Origin: Alphaproteobacteria bacterium
GTDB taxonomy: Bacteria; Pseudomonadota; Alphaproteobacteria; Micropepsales; Micropepsaceae
Length of the DNA stretch: 64,000 bases
Reading direction: 5' to 3'
Assembly (NCBI GenBank): GCA_017983635.1
Contig: JAGOBA010000004.1
Location: forward strand, 1 to 64,000
Shown: positions 51,621 to 61,156 of the stretch, in pieces
How the letters are laid out: each line of letters opens with the position of its first letter
How positions within the stretch are numbered: position 1 is the stretch's first letter
The notes under the pieces: generated by a model
Database searches by the model: none
The model's input: only the letters and a program-made list of their open reading frames with translations
Told to the model about the DNA's origin: nothing
Program-made: the position numbers and the translations under genes

Positions 51621-52562
51621 TTAGGGCCCCTCGACCTTCACCCCTTTGGCGCGGAGCATGGCGATGACGCTGTCTTGGCCGACCAGGTGGGCCGTGCCGA
51701 CCACAATAAAGTGGGTTTTGCCGTCCTTCATCATGGCTTCTATTTGAGGGACCCACTTCTCGTGCCGGTCGTGCAGGACCGCGTTGCGCAAGGCTGGGAA
51801 GCGGTTCATGTCGGCGTTGAAGGCACGGTCGAGTTTGGCGGTGTCGCCCTTCTTCCAGGCGTCCAGCATGACGTCGAGCATGTCCGGTGCCTTGGAGATT
51901 TCTTCGAGCGTGACGACGAGGAGTTCGATTTGCTGGATCTCTGTCAAGTCGGCGAAGACTCTGATTTGATCCTCGGCCGTTTCGAGTGCGCCGCGCTCTT
52001 TTCCCGCGGTCTTGGCCCAGGACCAGAGCTGGGAGTCGACGCCGGCGAGTTCATCCGTGACGGCGGCAGGGTTCATTGGCTTGCCGGGCTTGGTGTTTTG
52101 CTTGATCAGCGAGAGCGAGGTCAGGGTCACCGCGGCGAGCCAGGGACGCATACGGTTGATCGCAGCAGGCGTAACGCCGAGAGACAGAGCGGCGGCGTCG
52201 AGCTTCATGCGGTGCTCGGGCGCGAGCATTCGGCGCAGGCTCCGGTCCGGCGGTAGAAAGCCGTACTTCATCACGATCGCGCCCATTGAGGCTGGATTCT
52301 TGGCGGCATCGAGGTCGAGTTCGAAGACCAGGCGATCCGCTTGTTGCAGCGCCGCTTCAAGCGCGGGGCGGCGCCATTTGAAACCTTCTGGCAGGATGTG
52401 GATCGAGCCGAAAAAGTAGATGTCGCCCGCCGGACCGTCGATCTTCCAAAGTGCAGGCGCGGGTGCCGTCTCGCGTGCGGAGAGCGGGGCGAGCGCCAAG
52501 AAGGCCACGAACGCGGTCGTGACAATAAAGGCGGCGGCGCTAGAGACCGTTCGAAGCGACAT
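51621..52562 (-). CDS. TraB/GumN-family protein
   Basis: A 313-residue exported protein with GGGAGGAAC before the ATG. A signal peptide is present (FLALAPLSARE). The domain shows YFFGSIHILPEG, DRLVFELDLDAAKNP and the C-terminal GTAHLVGQDSV, all typical of TraB/GumN proteins, thought to be metal-dependent proteases or related hydrolases in the envelope. The exact role is unknown. Confidence 0.88.
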   Translation of the reverse strand: MSLRTVSSAAAFIVTTAFVAFLALAPLSARETAPAPALWKIDGPAGDIYFFGSIHILPEGFKWRRPALEAALQQADRLVFELDLDAAKNPASMGAIVMKYGFLPPDRSLRRMLAPEHRMKLDAAALSLGVTPAAINRMRPWLAAVTLTSLSLIKQNTKPGKPMNPAAVTDELAGVDSQLWSWAKTAGKERGALETAEDQIRVFADLTEIQQIELLVVTLEEISKAPDMLDVMLDAWKKGDTAKLDRAFNADMNRFPALRNAVLHDRHEKWVPQIEAMMKDGKTHFIVVGTAHLVGQDSVIAMLRAKGVKVEGP

Positions 52563-52684
52563 AAGTTCCTCCCAAAGCGGCCGTTAGCTTAGCGCTTCGG
52601 CGGGGGGGCTGTCAGGGGTGGCGATTCACGTTTCGCTCCGACGGGGAATCCGTTACAAGGCGCGCCTTCGTTTGAGACGGTTCG

Positions 52685-54268
52685 ATGAGTGACGTTCAGG
52701 ACATTGTCGATCGCACGCCCGCGGAAGCTGCCGCGCGGCGGCGTACGTTTGCGATCATTTCGCACCCGGACGCTGGCAAGACGACGCTGACCGAGCATCT
52801 TCTGCTCATGGGCGGTGCCATTCACCTCGCCGGCGAAGTGAAGGCTAAGGGCGACCGGCGGCGCGCCCGCTCGGACTGGATGAAGATCGAGCAAGAGCGC
52901 GGCATCTCTGTGACGACCGCGGTCATGACGTTCGAGTATCAGGGGCAGGTGTTCAACCTGCTGGACACGCCGGGCCACGAAGACTTTTCGGAAGACACGT
53001 ATCGCACGCTGACGGCTGCAGATTCGGCCATCATGGTCATCGACGCAGCGAAGGGCATCGAAAGCCAGACGCGCAAGTTGTTCGAAGTCTGCCGCATGCG
53101 CGACATTCCGATCATCACCTATATCAACAAGATGGATCGCGAGGCGCGCGATCCGTTCTCGCTGATCGACGAGATCGCCGATCAGCTACAACTGCACGTA
53201 ACGCCGGCGATGTGGCCGGCGGGGTCGGGATTGAACTTCCGCGGCGCGATGCACTTTCAGAGCAACAAGTTTCTACCTTTTGGCCGCGACGCGCAGGCGA
53301 TCGATCCTGCGCGCCTGGCCGAGGTGCTTCAGCCGGAAGAGCTGAAGCACATGAAGGACGAGATGGATCTGGCGCAAGGCGGCTATCCGGCGTTCGACTT
53401 GCAAACGTTTCGCGAGGGGCACATTACGCCGGTCTACTTCGGTTCGGCGCTGAAGCACTTCGGCGTGAAGGAGTTGATCGAGGGGCTGGGCCAGTGGGCG
53501 CCGGCGCCGCGCGCGCAAGCGTCCGTTCAACGGCCGGTGGAGCCGCATGAGGACAAGGTGGCCGGCTTTGTGTTCAAGGTGCAGGCGAACATGGATCCGA
53601 ACCACCGCGACCGCGTGGCGTTCATGAGGGTGTGCTCCGGCCACTTCAAGCGTGGCATGAAGTTAAAGCAGTCGGGGACGGGCAAGGTGCTGAGCGTGCA
53701 CAATCCCATCCTGTTCTTTGCTCAGTCGCGCGAGACGGTGGATGAGGCGTGGCCCGGCGACATCATCGGCATCCCCAATCACGGCGTGCTGCGCGTTGGG
53801 GACACGTTGACCGAAGGCGAAGATCTGACGTTTACGGGTATTCCGAACTTTGCGCCGGAAATCATTCGACGCGTGCGGTTGGCCGATCCTTTGAAGGCCA
53901 AGCACTTGCAGCGGGCGTTGGAGTCGCTCGCCGAAGAGGGCGTGACGCAAGTGTTCAAGCCGCGGATCGGCTCACAGTGGTTCGTGGGCGTCGTCGGTCA
54001 GTTGCAGTTGGAAGTGCTCGCGAGCCGGATTGCAGCCGAGTATGGGCTTGAGGTCGCCTTCGAGCAGGGCATGTTCGAGACCGCGCGCTGGGTTGGGTCA
54101 GACGACGCGGCGGAGTTGAAGAAGTTCCTCGACGCGCATCAAGGCAACCTGGCGGAAGATCGCGATGGAGCGCCGGTGTTCATGGCGAAGAGTGCGTGGG
54201 AATTGCGCTACTCGGCCGACAAGTGGCCGAAGATCAAGTTCACCGCTACGCGCGAACGGCGGCATTGA
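52685..54268 (+). CDS. prfC: peptide chain release factor 3
   Basis: A 527-residue GTPase that recycles RF1/RF2 at termination. G motifs are complete: SHPDAGKTTLTE (about 29), DTPGHEDF (about 96), NKMD (about 150). The RF3-specific domains follow with FVGVVGQLQLEVL near the C-terminus. It has a single gene transcript with a hairpin at its 3' end. Confidence 0.97.
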   Translation: MSDVQDIVDRTPAEAAARRRTFAIISHPDAGKTTLTEHLLLMGGAIHLAGEVKAKGDRRRARSDWMKIEQERGISVTTAVMTFEYQGQVFNLLDTPGHEDFSEDTYRTLTAADSAIMVIDAAKGIESQTRKLFEVCRMRDIPIITYINKMDREARDPFSLIDEIADQLQLHVTPAMWPAGSGLNFRGAMHFQSNKFLPFGRDAQAIDPARLAEVLQPEELKHMKDEMDLAQGGYPAFDLQTFREGHITPVYFGSALKHFGVKELIEGLGQWAPAPRAQASVQRPVEPHEDKVAGFVFKVQANMDPNHRDRVAFMRVCSGHFKRGMKLKQSGTGKVLSVHNPILFFAQSRETVDEAWPGDIIGIPNHGVLRVGDTLTEGEDLTFTGIPNFAPEIIRRVRLADPLKAKHLQRALESLAEEGVTQVFKPRIGSQWFVGVVGQLQLEVLASRIAAEYGLEVAFEQGMFETARWVGSDDAAELKKFLDAHQGNLAEDRDGAPVFMAKSAWELRYSADKWPKIKFTATRERRH

Positions 54269-54294
54269 GGCGTACGCTTTCGCGCACGCCTCAA
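54265..54294. terminator. hairpin at the prfC 3' end
   Basis: TTGAGGCGT (54265-54273) and ACGCCTCAA (54286-54294) pair around inner CGC/GCG and a TTTC loop; the stem includes the prfC stop codon. It lies between convergent genes and may serve both, though no T-run follows. Confidence 0.55.
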
Positions 54295-54302
54295 GCTCAG
54301 CT

Positions 54303-55064
54303 TCAGAAGATGTAGTGATCTCGAATCGTGCGCAGCGGTTCCGATTTGTTGCGTTGTTGCAGCGATCCGTCCGTGCCGAAGTGCACGCGGAGACCGACAC
54401 CGATGTGCCAGTAGTCGGAGTCGGGCCCCGTGTCCGGGTCGAGCGAGCCGAAGCCTAGGTCGCCGTAGACGGACGTGTCGTACTCCGGGAAGAGGTACTC
54501 GGCTTCGCCAGAAATCGACCAGTCGTCGAAGTCGGACGTGCTGCCGTCGCCGTCCCAGTTTGATTGCTTCGCTGTGAGGCTCACGCCGAAACGTGGATCG
54601 ACGTAGTAGGTGCCGTAAGCGCCTAGGTGCCAGCCGTCGATGTCGTCGTAGCCGCCGTAACCAAGGAAGCCGCCGAGTGTGACGTTCTGGAGGTAGGCTT
54701 CACCGCGTGCGCGAATGTCGAAGCCGTCGATGCCGCCAACGGTCTGGTAGCGAAGTTCGCCGCCGAGCAAGCCTTCGCTCAGGTCGCGCCAGAACGCGCC
54801 AACGCCGAACTTGGTGTTCGAGATGCCGTCGGCGTCGCCGTTGAAAGTGTTCACATCGAAGTTGCCTTGGATGTTCCACTTGCCCGGTAGCGCCCATAGC
54901 GCGGAACCCGTGGCGTGGAACTGACTGAAGTTGCCGTTGTCGAGATCGATATAGTCGAACCCGACGTCACCGAGGCCGGTCAGGCGGGGGCTCTGGCCGT
55001 CAGCGAGGGCAGGGACTGCAAGCGCGAAAATTGCACCGGCAGCGAGAAACGAAATGCGTGTCAT
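54303..55064 (-). CDS. outer membrane beta-barrel protein
   Basis: A 253-residue protein with GGAGG 5 nt before the ATG. The signal peptide is residues 1-21 (AVPALADG). Glycine/aromatic alternating strands cover most of the mature part, with acidic turns (DLDNGNF, NWDGDGSTSDFDDW, DPDTGPDSDYW) that could bind calcium. A short basic tail follows, ending in IF. It resembles small porins of alphaproteobacteria. The longer frame to 55559 overlaps the divergent SDR gene and is rejected. Confidence 0.75.
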   Translation of the reverse strand: MTRISFLAAGAIFALAVPALADGQSPRLTGLGDVGFDYIDLDNGNFSQFHATGSALWALPGKWNIQGNFDVNTFNGDADGISNTKFGVGAFWRDLSEGLLGGELRYQTVGGIDGFDIRARGEAYLQNVTLGGFLGYGGYDDIDGWHLGAYGTYYVDPRFGVSLTAKQSNWDGDGSTSDFDDWSISGEAEYLFPEYDTSVYGDLGFGSLDPDTGPDSDYWHIGVGLRVHFGTDGSLQQRNKSEPLRTIRDHYIF

Positions 55065-55274
55065 GGAAGCCTCCGAGGGGGGTACGGTTGAGTCTCCGGT
55101 GGGCAGGATGCGCCGTGGACCCGGCGTTGCAACGCTGCGGATCGAAATTGCCGAATCGTAATGTGGGGCTGTTGCGCGGCGGGAGCACGTGGTCCCTGGG
55201 GGGCGCAACCTAAGTTTGCGGTGTGATCGCTTGCTGTGGGTTATTCGTATACCCACCGTTGAGGAGCGAAAACG

Positions 55275-56138
55275 ATGAACGCTGTTGTTGTTACTGGGGT
55301 TTCGACGGGGATCGGTTGGGGAATTGCGCGTTCTTTGACGGCGAAGGGGCTGCATGTCTTCGGCAGCGTGCGGAAACAGGCTGATGCGGAGCGGCTGCGG
55401 AGGGACTTTCCGACGAATTTCACCCCGCTGCTGTTCGATGTGACGGATGAGGTGGCGGTTCGTGCGGGCGCCGATGTTGTGCGTAAGGCGCTGAACGGGA
55501 AGACGCTGGCTGGCCTGGTGAACAATGCGGGCATTGCGACACCGGGCCCGGTGTTGCATCAGCCGTTGAAGGACTATCGGCAGCAGATCGAGGTGAACTT
55601 GATAGGTGCGTTCACGGCCTCGCAGGCGTTCGCGCCGTTGCTGGGCGCGGATCGTTCGTTGAGCGGAGCGCCCGGCCGGATCGTCAATATCACCTCACTT
55701 GGGGGCAAGATCGGTTCGCCTTTTCTAGCCGGTTATTGCTCGGCGAAGCATGGGCTTGAGGGTTTGTCCGAGAGTTTGCGGCGCGAGTTGATCATCTATG
55801 GGATCGATGTCGTCATTGTTGGTCCGGGCGCGGTGAAGACGCCGATCTGGGATAAAGCGGAGGCGCAGGATGTTTCAGCCTATTCGGCGACGGACTATGG
55901 CCCCGCGATGAAGAAGATGTCAGCTTTTATGGCGCGCGGCGCGACCGATGGGCTGCCGGTGGAGCGCGTGGGCGAGCTTGTGCATCGTGTGCTGACGATT
56001 TCCAAGCCACGGGTGCGTTATGCGCTAGCGCCGGACTTATTGTTCGATTGGATCGTGCCGCGCTTGTTGCCACGACGGTGGCTCGATCGGTTCTTTGCGC
56101 AGCGCTTGGGGCTGACGCGTCAGACGGCGATGCGGTAG
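55275..56138 (+). CDS. short-chain dehydrogenase/reductase
   Basis: A 287-residue classical SDR. TGVSTGIG (about 7-14), NNAG (about 85), catalytic Ser in ITSLGG and YCSAKHG (about 153-159) are all present. It has a long C-terminal extension with a hydrophobic, membrane-associating region (LLFDWIVPRLLPRRWLDRFF). Ribosome binding site GAGGAG. Its 3' end overlaps the convergent gene by 19 bp. Substrate unknown. Confidence 0.9.
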   Translation: MNAVVVTGVSTGIGWGIARSLTAKGLHVFGSVRKQADAERLRRDFPTNFTPLLFDVTDEVAVRAGADVVRKALNGKTLAGLVNNAGIATPGPVLHQPLKDYRQQIEVNLIGAFTASQAFAPLLGADRSLSGAPGRIVNITSLGGKIGSPFLAGYCSAKHGLEGLSESLRRELIIYGIDVVIVGPGAVKTPIWDKAEAQDVSAYSATDYGPAMKKMSAFMARGATDGLPVERVGELVHRVLTISKPRVRYALAPDLLFDWIVPRLLPRRWLDRFFAQRLGLTRQTAMR

Positions 56139-57475
56139 CGGAACTGTTCGATGTCGGGCGTCGCGAGAAGCGCTTCGAGGATGTCGCCGGCATGGGTGAG
56201 GTAAGCCTCTAGGCGTTCATGCTTGTCACGGTTGGGTGCGTGCAGTTCGCGCCCGGCCGACTCGGCAAAGGCCCGCACGTGATCCGACGCGGCGTCGAAT
56301 GCTTGTCTGTGCGCGAGGTGGAAACCGCCGCCGCGCGCGTATGGCGCGGAAGAGGCGAGGAACTTCGTCAACTCCAGCGCGCGGCGCACCTTGAAGGCAT
56401 CGGGCGGTTCGGAGAGGTCGGGCTCGCGTTGGCGCCGGACGCTGAAGGTGCCCGGGCGGGTTAGCGGCAGCGCGGCGGCGATGTGGGCAGGAACGATTTC
56501 GACGAGTTCGTTGAGTGCGCAGGCCGCGAGCTGGTGGGTGCGGAGCAAGCGTTGGCGCCAGTTCGCGGTGCCTTTGCCGCGCAACTCGCGGATGAGGCCG
56601 ACGCAGGTGCGGACGAAGCGGTCGAGCTTCGGCAGGAGGGCCGCCGGATCGAACGTGTTTGGCTGCACGCCGGCGATATCGAGCGCGAGACCTTCGATGT
56701 CGGCGAGCAAGATTTCCGCCGCAGCGTCGAAATCCGTTGTTCCTTCAGCGAGGCGGACGGCTTCCCACGGTTGGTCGAGGCGTGCGAGCACGAGCAATGC
56801 GGCGTAGGGCTTCAAGCCTGCCTGCGGACCCGTCAAGGCGGCGCAGGTTTCGCGGATCGTAGCCAGATGCTGGTCTGAGAGCGTATCGATGCGTTGCGGG
56901 AGTTGTGCTTTGAAGCGCGACAACGGTTGGGCGCGGGCAATTAGAAAGCCGATCTCTTGCATGTCATGCACAACGTCGTCGCCACCGAGCTTGCGCGCGA
57001 GTGCATACCTGGCGGCCTCGGATTCCGCACTCTGCGTGGCGGCTTCGATTGCGCGAAGGACTTCGACTTGGAGGCGCTCGTGAAGGCCTTCCTGCAGCCA
57101 AACATTGCCTGACAGGATTGCGGAGGAAAGTTGTGCCTCCAAGTCGGGTAAGTCGAGGCGCAAGGCATCGTCGCTGAGCCAGCGCCAGAGTGTTCGGATG
57201 CTGCGGCGGGCGATGCGGCCGGGTTGTTTGAAGTCGCGCCGGTCTACGAGGAAGTCTTCGATTGGCTCGCAGAAGAGCCGCAATGCCGTCGGCGTGCGCT
57301 GAGCCTGTTGCTGTGTGAGCGTTGGACGCAAGCTGTCGAGAATGAGGTCGGTCGGGAACGCGCGCTCGCCGGCAATGCGTTGCTCCTCCGCGTAGGCGGC
57401 GAGTTTCAGCGCCTTCTCGGGCGTCAGCTTGGCGAGCAGCTCTGCCAGTTCGTCGTGCGTTGCGGTGTGCTGCAT
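56120..57475 (-). CDS. large helical hypothetical protein
   Basis: A 451-residue protein, mostly alpha-helical (LLAKLTPEKALKLAAYAEEQRIAGERAFP; many Leu/Ala/Arg heptad-like segments), no signal peptide or membrane helix. It may be a helical-repeat scaffold. It begins 10 bp after a DUF2336 gene on the same strand, so the two are likely cotranscribed and may act together. I do not recognise a family. The start at 57475 (MQHTATHDEL) is chosen over 57538, whose added residues are basic and not protein-like. Confidence 0.6.
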   Translation of the reverse strand: MQHTATHDELAELLAKLTPEKALKLAAYAEEQRIAGERAFPTDLILDSLRPTLTQQQAQRTPTALRLFCEPIEDFLVDRRDFKQPGRIARRSIRTLWRWLSDDALRLDLPDLEAQLSSAILSGNVWLQEGLHERLQVEVLRAIEAATQSAESEAARYALARKLGGDDVVHDMQEIGFLIARAQPLSRFKAQLPQRIDTLSDQHLATIRETCAALTGPQAGLKPYAALLVLARLDQPWEAVRLAEGTTDFDAAAEILLADIEGLALDIAGVQPNTFDPAALLPKLDRFVRTCVGLIRELRGKGTANWRQRLLRTHQLAACALNELVEIVPAHIAAALPLTRPGTFSVRRQREPDLSEPPDAFKVRRALELTKFLASSAPYARGGGFHLAHRQAFDAASDHVRAFAESAGRELHAPNRDKHERLEAYLTHAGDILEALLATPDIEQFRYRIAV

Positions 57476-57485
57476 GGGCGGTTGG

Positions 57486-58601
57486 TCAACCGGCCTTGGC
57501 AATGGCTTGCGGCGCGTCGGTCGCTTCCTTGCGCACACGCCAGAAGCGCATGACGCGCTGGGCCGCTTCGGCGGGAACGCGATCGTAGAGCGCTATGAGC
57601 TCGTGCACGTTCTTTGGTTTGCCGTCTTGCGATTGCTCAAGGAACACGGCGATGGTGGAGAAAGTCGAGCGATCGAAGCGTGTCGCCTTGCACACGATAG
57701 CGACACCCTCGACGTTGCGAGAGGTGAAGATGCGCCGCGACGTCTTTAGGTCGATTTCTGAGAGGCGCGCGAAGGCGTGGATGAGTTCGACGGTCTGCTT
57801 GTTGTGCACGAGCTGGCAGAGCAATGCTTCGTTCAAGCGTTTGCTGGCGGCCATCTCGCTGACGAAGACCATCGCTTTGCGATCGGCCGCTTTCATTTCG
57901 CGGACGCCGGCGGTGAAGTCTTTGGCAGCATCGGCGAAGGCGCGCTCTATGACTTCTCGGGGCAAGCTCTCGAGTTTCTGCAGGACTTTCGTGCGGAGTT
58001 CCGCGGAGACAAACGAGAACATGTCTTGCAGCATATCGGCGGGAAGGTCGGCTCGTGCAACGAGTGGTGCCTGGAGGACAGCGCTTGTTTCGCTGCGTTC
58101 GACCACGCGTTGGAACGTGTTACGGGCAAGCTTGGCGCCGACATTGGTGACGAGTGTCAGAACGACTTCATCGCGACCATGTTCGACGATGACGTCGGAG
58201 ACGCCTTCGGAGACGTTGGCGCGGCCGGCGATAGCGTGGAGTTTGTCTTGAGAGGTGCTGCGCGCGATTGCGATCAGGTCTTCGTCGCTGAGTGCCGTGC
58301 TCTTGGCCAGAACGTCCTTCGCGACGCTGAATTCGTCGTTCGCGAGTTGCCGGATCAAGTTCGCCGGTGCTGAGGGGATATCGGCGAAGCGGCTTGCCAG
58401 GTCGTTGCGGACGGCCACGTCCATTTGCGTGGCGACCAGGCTCAAGATCGCGCCGAAGTGGTCGCGTTCGATCTCGGTCGGGCGGGTCGGGTCTTCCAGG
58501 AACGCGTCGGTGACTTCGCGCAAAAGATCGCGGCGTTTGTCGCTCGATGTCTCCTTGGCGAGATCGATCAACCTGCTAAGGCGTGTGAGATTTTCCGACA
58601 T
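57486..58601 (-). CDS. DUF2336 protein
   Basis: A 371-residue cytosolic protein with DUF2336 features: LTRLSRLIDLAKETSSDKRRDLLREVTDAFLEDP at the start and repeated helical pairs such as LIRQLANDEFSVAKDVLAKSTALSDEDLIAIARS (about 83-116). The family is confined mainly to alphaproteobacteria and looks like HEAT-type helical repeats. The start could also be 58610 (adds MAP). Function is unknown. Confidence 0.75.
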   Translation of the reverse strand: MSENLTRLSRLIDLAKETSSDKRRDLLREVTDAFLEDPTRPTEIERDHFGAILSLVATQMDVAVRNDLASRFADIPSAPANLIRQLANDEFSVAKDVLAKSTALSDEDLIAIARSTSQDKLHAIAGRANVSEGVSDVIVEHGRDEVVLTLVTNVGAKLARNTFQRVVERSETSAVLQAPLVARADLPADMLQDMFSFVSAELRTKVLQKLESLPREVIERAFADAAKDFTAGVREMKAADRKAMVFVSEMAASKRLNEALLCQLVHNKQTVELIHAFARLSEIDLKTSRRIFTSRNVEGVAIVCKATRFDRSTFSTIAVFLEQSQDGKPKNVHELIALYDRVPAEAAQRVMRFWRVRKEATDAPQAIAKAG

Positions 58602-58669
58602 AGGCGCCATCGAGTAACGAGCGGGGATGATCGCCGAGGCCGCGTAAATTATTCTGTCAGATTAACTGG

Positions 58670-59917
58670 TTAAAGAGGTGTTTCGCCTGGCGCGGGGCCG
58701 CTGATTTCCACGAAAGTGTCAGGGTAGAAACCGTTGAATGCGGTACGTAGCGAGCACGAATAGGCGCCCAGTTTTTGGAACTCGATCCAGTCGCCGGCTG
58801 CGACGTCTTCGGGCAGGTCGATCAGATAGTGCAATACATCGAGCGTGTCGCAAGTTGGGCCAAAGGCCTTGAGCGGCACAGTCTTACCCTTTCGCTCCGC
58901 GATGCGCCCGTTCGGTGCGCTGGTGTAGGCGGCGAGCGGGTAGCGCACGGGCCAGTTTTTCAGCGCGTATTCGTTGAGGCTGCCATAGATACCGTCGTTG
59001 ATGTAGATTGTGTGGTCGCGGCGCAACGAAATTTGTGTGACCACCGAAAGGCCGTCGGCGCAGAGCGCGCGGCCGGGTTCGCAATAGACCGCGCATGATT
59101 TGGGGAGGCGAAGCGCGGCAATGCCTTGGCGGATTGCGGCGAAAAATTCACCCAACGGCGGTACGGTTACGTTCTGGTAGTAGCCGGGAAAGCCGCCACC
59201 AACGTCGAGCGCCGCAAGTTCTACGCCTGCCTGCTGAATTGTCTCGCCGCAACGTTTGAGCGCAGTCTTGAACGAGCTCGGGTGAAGGCACTGCGAGCCG
59301 ACATGAAACGTCAGGCCGGGCTTGGCGCCCGCGGCCTTGATGTCTTGCAGCAGCGTGGCCGCGCCGGAGACGCTGGCGCCGAACTTGCTGGAGAGTTCAA
59401 GCAGAGCACCGTCTGCGGGGACATAGAGCCGGACATAGAGTGTGAGGGTGGCCGCGACGCTCTTGTCGTTGGCTGCGCCGGTTTCTTGCAGGATGGTTGT
59501 CAGTTCGTCTTCGCTGTCGAGCGCGAAGTCGCGAACGCCATATTTGCGAAACGCTTCACCGGCTGCACCGCGGATGCGGACCGGTGCCATGAAGCTGAGC
59601 TTCGCGTCGGGGTAGCGTTCGCGCGTCAGGCGGACTTCAGCGAGCGAAGCGACGTCGAAGTGTCTAATGCCTGCGCCGTAGATGTGGTCGAGTACGGGCA
59701 AGGCATTGTTCGCCTTCACCGCGTACATGGTTTCGCCCGGAAAACCGTCGATGAATATTTGCGCGACGGATTTGAACGCGTCCGGAAAGAGCGCATAGAC
59801 GGGTAACGTTGGGCGAAATTTCTCGATCAGTGCGGCAACCGAGCGGTAGCACGGCAGTGCTTCTGCGTTTCGAGCCGGCACGGCGTGCGCTGAAAATGGC
59901 ATGATCTCGACTCGCAT
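58670..59917 (-). CDS. ornithine/lysine decarboxylase (PLP, alanine-racemase fold)
   Basis: A 415-residue fold-type III decarboxylase that makes putrescine or cadaverine. The PLP lysine is in YAVKANN (about residue 63); HVGSQC (about 200), GGGFPG, EPGRA and GPTCDTLD with the active-site Cys (about 350) match ODC/LDC. No antizyme or arginine branch genes are near. The start is ambiguous between 59917 and 59902. The gene is divergent from the histidine kinase. Confidence 0.9.
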   Translation of the reverse strand: MRVEIMPFSAHAVPARNAEALPCYRSVAALIEKFRPTLPVYALFPDAFKSVAQIFIDGFPGETMYAVKANNALPVLDHIYGAGIRHFDVASLAEVRLTRERYPDAKLSFMAPVRIRGAAGEAFRKYGVRDFALDSEDELTTILQETGAANDKSVAATLTLYVRLYVPADGALLELSSKFGASVSGAATLLQDIKAAGAKPGLTFHVGSQCLHPSSFKTALKRCGETIQQAGVELAALDVGGGFPGYYQNVTVPPLGEFFAAIRQGIAALRLPKSCAVYCEPGRALCADGLSVVTQISLRRDHTIYINDGIYGSLNEYALKNWPVRYPLAAYTSAPNGRIAERKGKTVPLKAFGPTCDTLDVLHYLIDLPEDVAAGDWIEFQKLGAYSCSLRTAFNGFYPDTFVEISGPAPGETPL

Positions 59918-60126
59918 TAACCGCAGCTTTGAAGCGCGGTGGATAGTTGATGCGAGCGGCGGGGTCAATTGTGATGGTTCAAAGTCAATTCAATTGTCCG
60001 GTGCGTAGTTCAGTGTGCTGCAAGACTCGCGCTGTAACGTCCGTCACATGGGGCGCATCGGATCGCGGCACGAGGGGTGCGGCACCGGCGTTGCGCGGGG
60101 GGCCCGTTAGTGGAGGCTCAATACCC

Positions 60127-61149
60127 ATGCGTTTAGGACTTACATTGACGGTCGTCGTTTGGTTGTGCGTGCTTGGCCTGATTTCGGCCATGCATGGACC
60201 TGCGGCGATCATATGGTTCCTGCCTCGCCCGAGCGCCGTGCTCACGGGTGCGTTGATCTTCTTTTCCTGCGTTGCAGGGATGCTGATCGTGCACATCCAT
60301 TTGAGCTACGCGCGAGCGGACGCAAGAGCGTCGCGTTTGAGCGAGGCGAATGCTGATCTCGAACTTCTCGTGGATGAACGCACGCGTTCTCTCTCCGAGA
60401 AGGTGATCGAGCTTGAGCACGCGCGGTGCGAGGCCGTGGAGGCAAACACAGCGAAATCTCGGTTTCTGGCCACGATGAGCCACGAACTGCGCACGCCGTT
60501 AAATGCGATTATCGGGTTTTCCGAGATGATCGAGCGCGAGATGTTCGGGCCTGCCGGCGACAAGCGTTACGTCGAGTACGCCGGGCACGTTCATCAAAGC
60601 GGTGCGCATTTGCTGTCGCTGATCGGCGACATTCTCGACCTCTCGAAGATCGAGGCCGGCAAGATGGAGTTGCATTGCGAGCAGATCGCGGTTGGCGATT
60701 TGATCGAGAGTGCGCGCCGGCTTTCGCGCGCCGACGCATCGCACCAAGTGACCGTGTTGTTGGAAGATGGGTTGCCGATGTTGCAGGCGGATCGCCGTGC
60801 GGCGCTGCAGATGATCATGAATTTGCTATCGAACGCCGTGAAGTTCACGCCGAAGGGCGGGGCGATTGCGGCGACGGCGATCGCGCGTGCCGATGGCGGG
60901 GTGACGCTGGCCGTTCGCGACAGCGGCATCGGCATCGCAACGGCGGACATCCCAAGGGCACTTGCGGTTTATTCTCAGGTGTCGAATCCGGAGACACGCC
61001 GGCACGCCGGCACGGGCCTCGGGTTGCCGATCGTGGCGGCATTGATGAAGCTGCACGGTGGCTCTCTGGAGCTGGAGAGCGAAGTCGGCGTCGGCACGAG
61101 CGTGTCGCTGCACTTCCCTGCGGTGCGGTCGCTGTGCGCGGCGGCTTGA
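60127..61149 (+). CDS. sensor histidine kinase (PleC/DivJ-like)
   Basis: A 340-residue kinase. Two membrane helices (about 5-22, 35-57) lead to a coiled coil and the dimerisation domain with FLATMSHELRTPLNAIIGFSEM; the phosphorylated His is about residue 119. The ATPase domain has NLLSNAVKFTP (N box), DSGIGIA and GTGLGLPI (G boxes). Sequence around the His resembles PleC, DivJ and PdhS. It lacks HAMP and PAS domains and has no neighbouring response regulator. GGAGG lies 11 nt before the ATG. Confidence 0.88.
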   Translation: MRLGLTLTVVVWLCVLGLISAMHGPAAIIWFLPRPSAVLTGALIFFSCVAGMLIVHIHLSYARADARASRLSEANADLELLVDERTRSLSEKVIELEHARCEAVEANTAKSRFLATMSHELRTPLNAIIGFSEMIEREMFGPAGDKRYVEYAGHVHQSGAHLLSLIGDILDLSKIEAGKMELHCEQIAVGDLIESARRLSRADASHQVTVLLEDGLPMLQADRRAALQMIMNLLSNAVKFTPKGGAIAATAIARADGGVTLAVRDSGIGIATADIPRALAVYSQVSNPETRRHAGTGLGLPIVAALMKLHGGSLELESEVGVGTSVSLHFPAVRSLCAAA

Positions 61150-61156
61150 GAGGCGC

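Noticed and set aside
58664..58675. TTAACTGGTTAA
   Set aside because: Spacing between TTAA units is 4, not 7, so it is not a CtrA site; no other meaning found.
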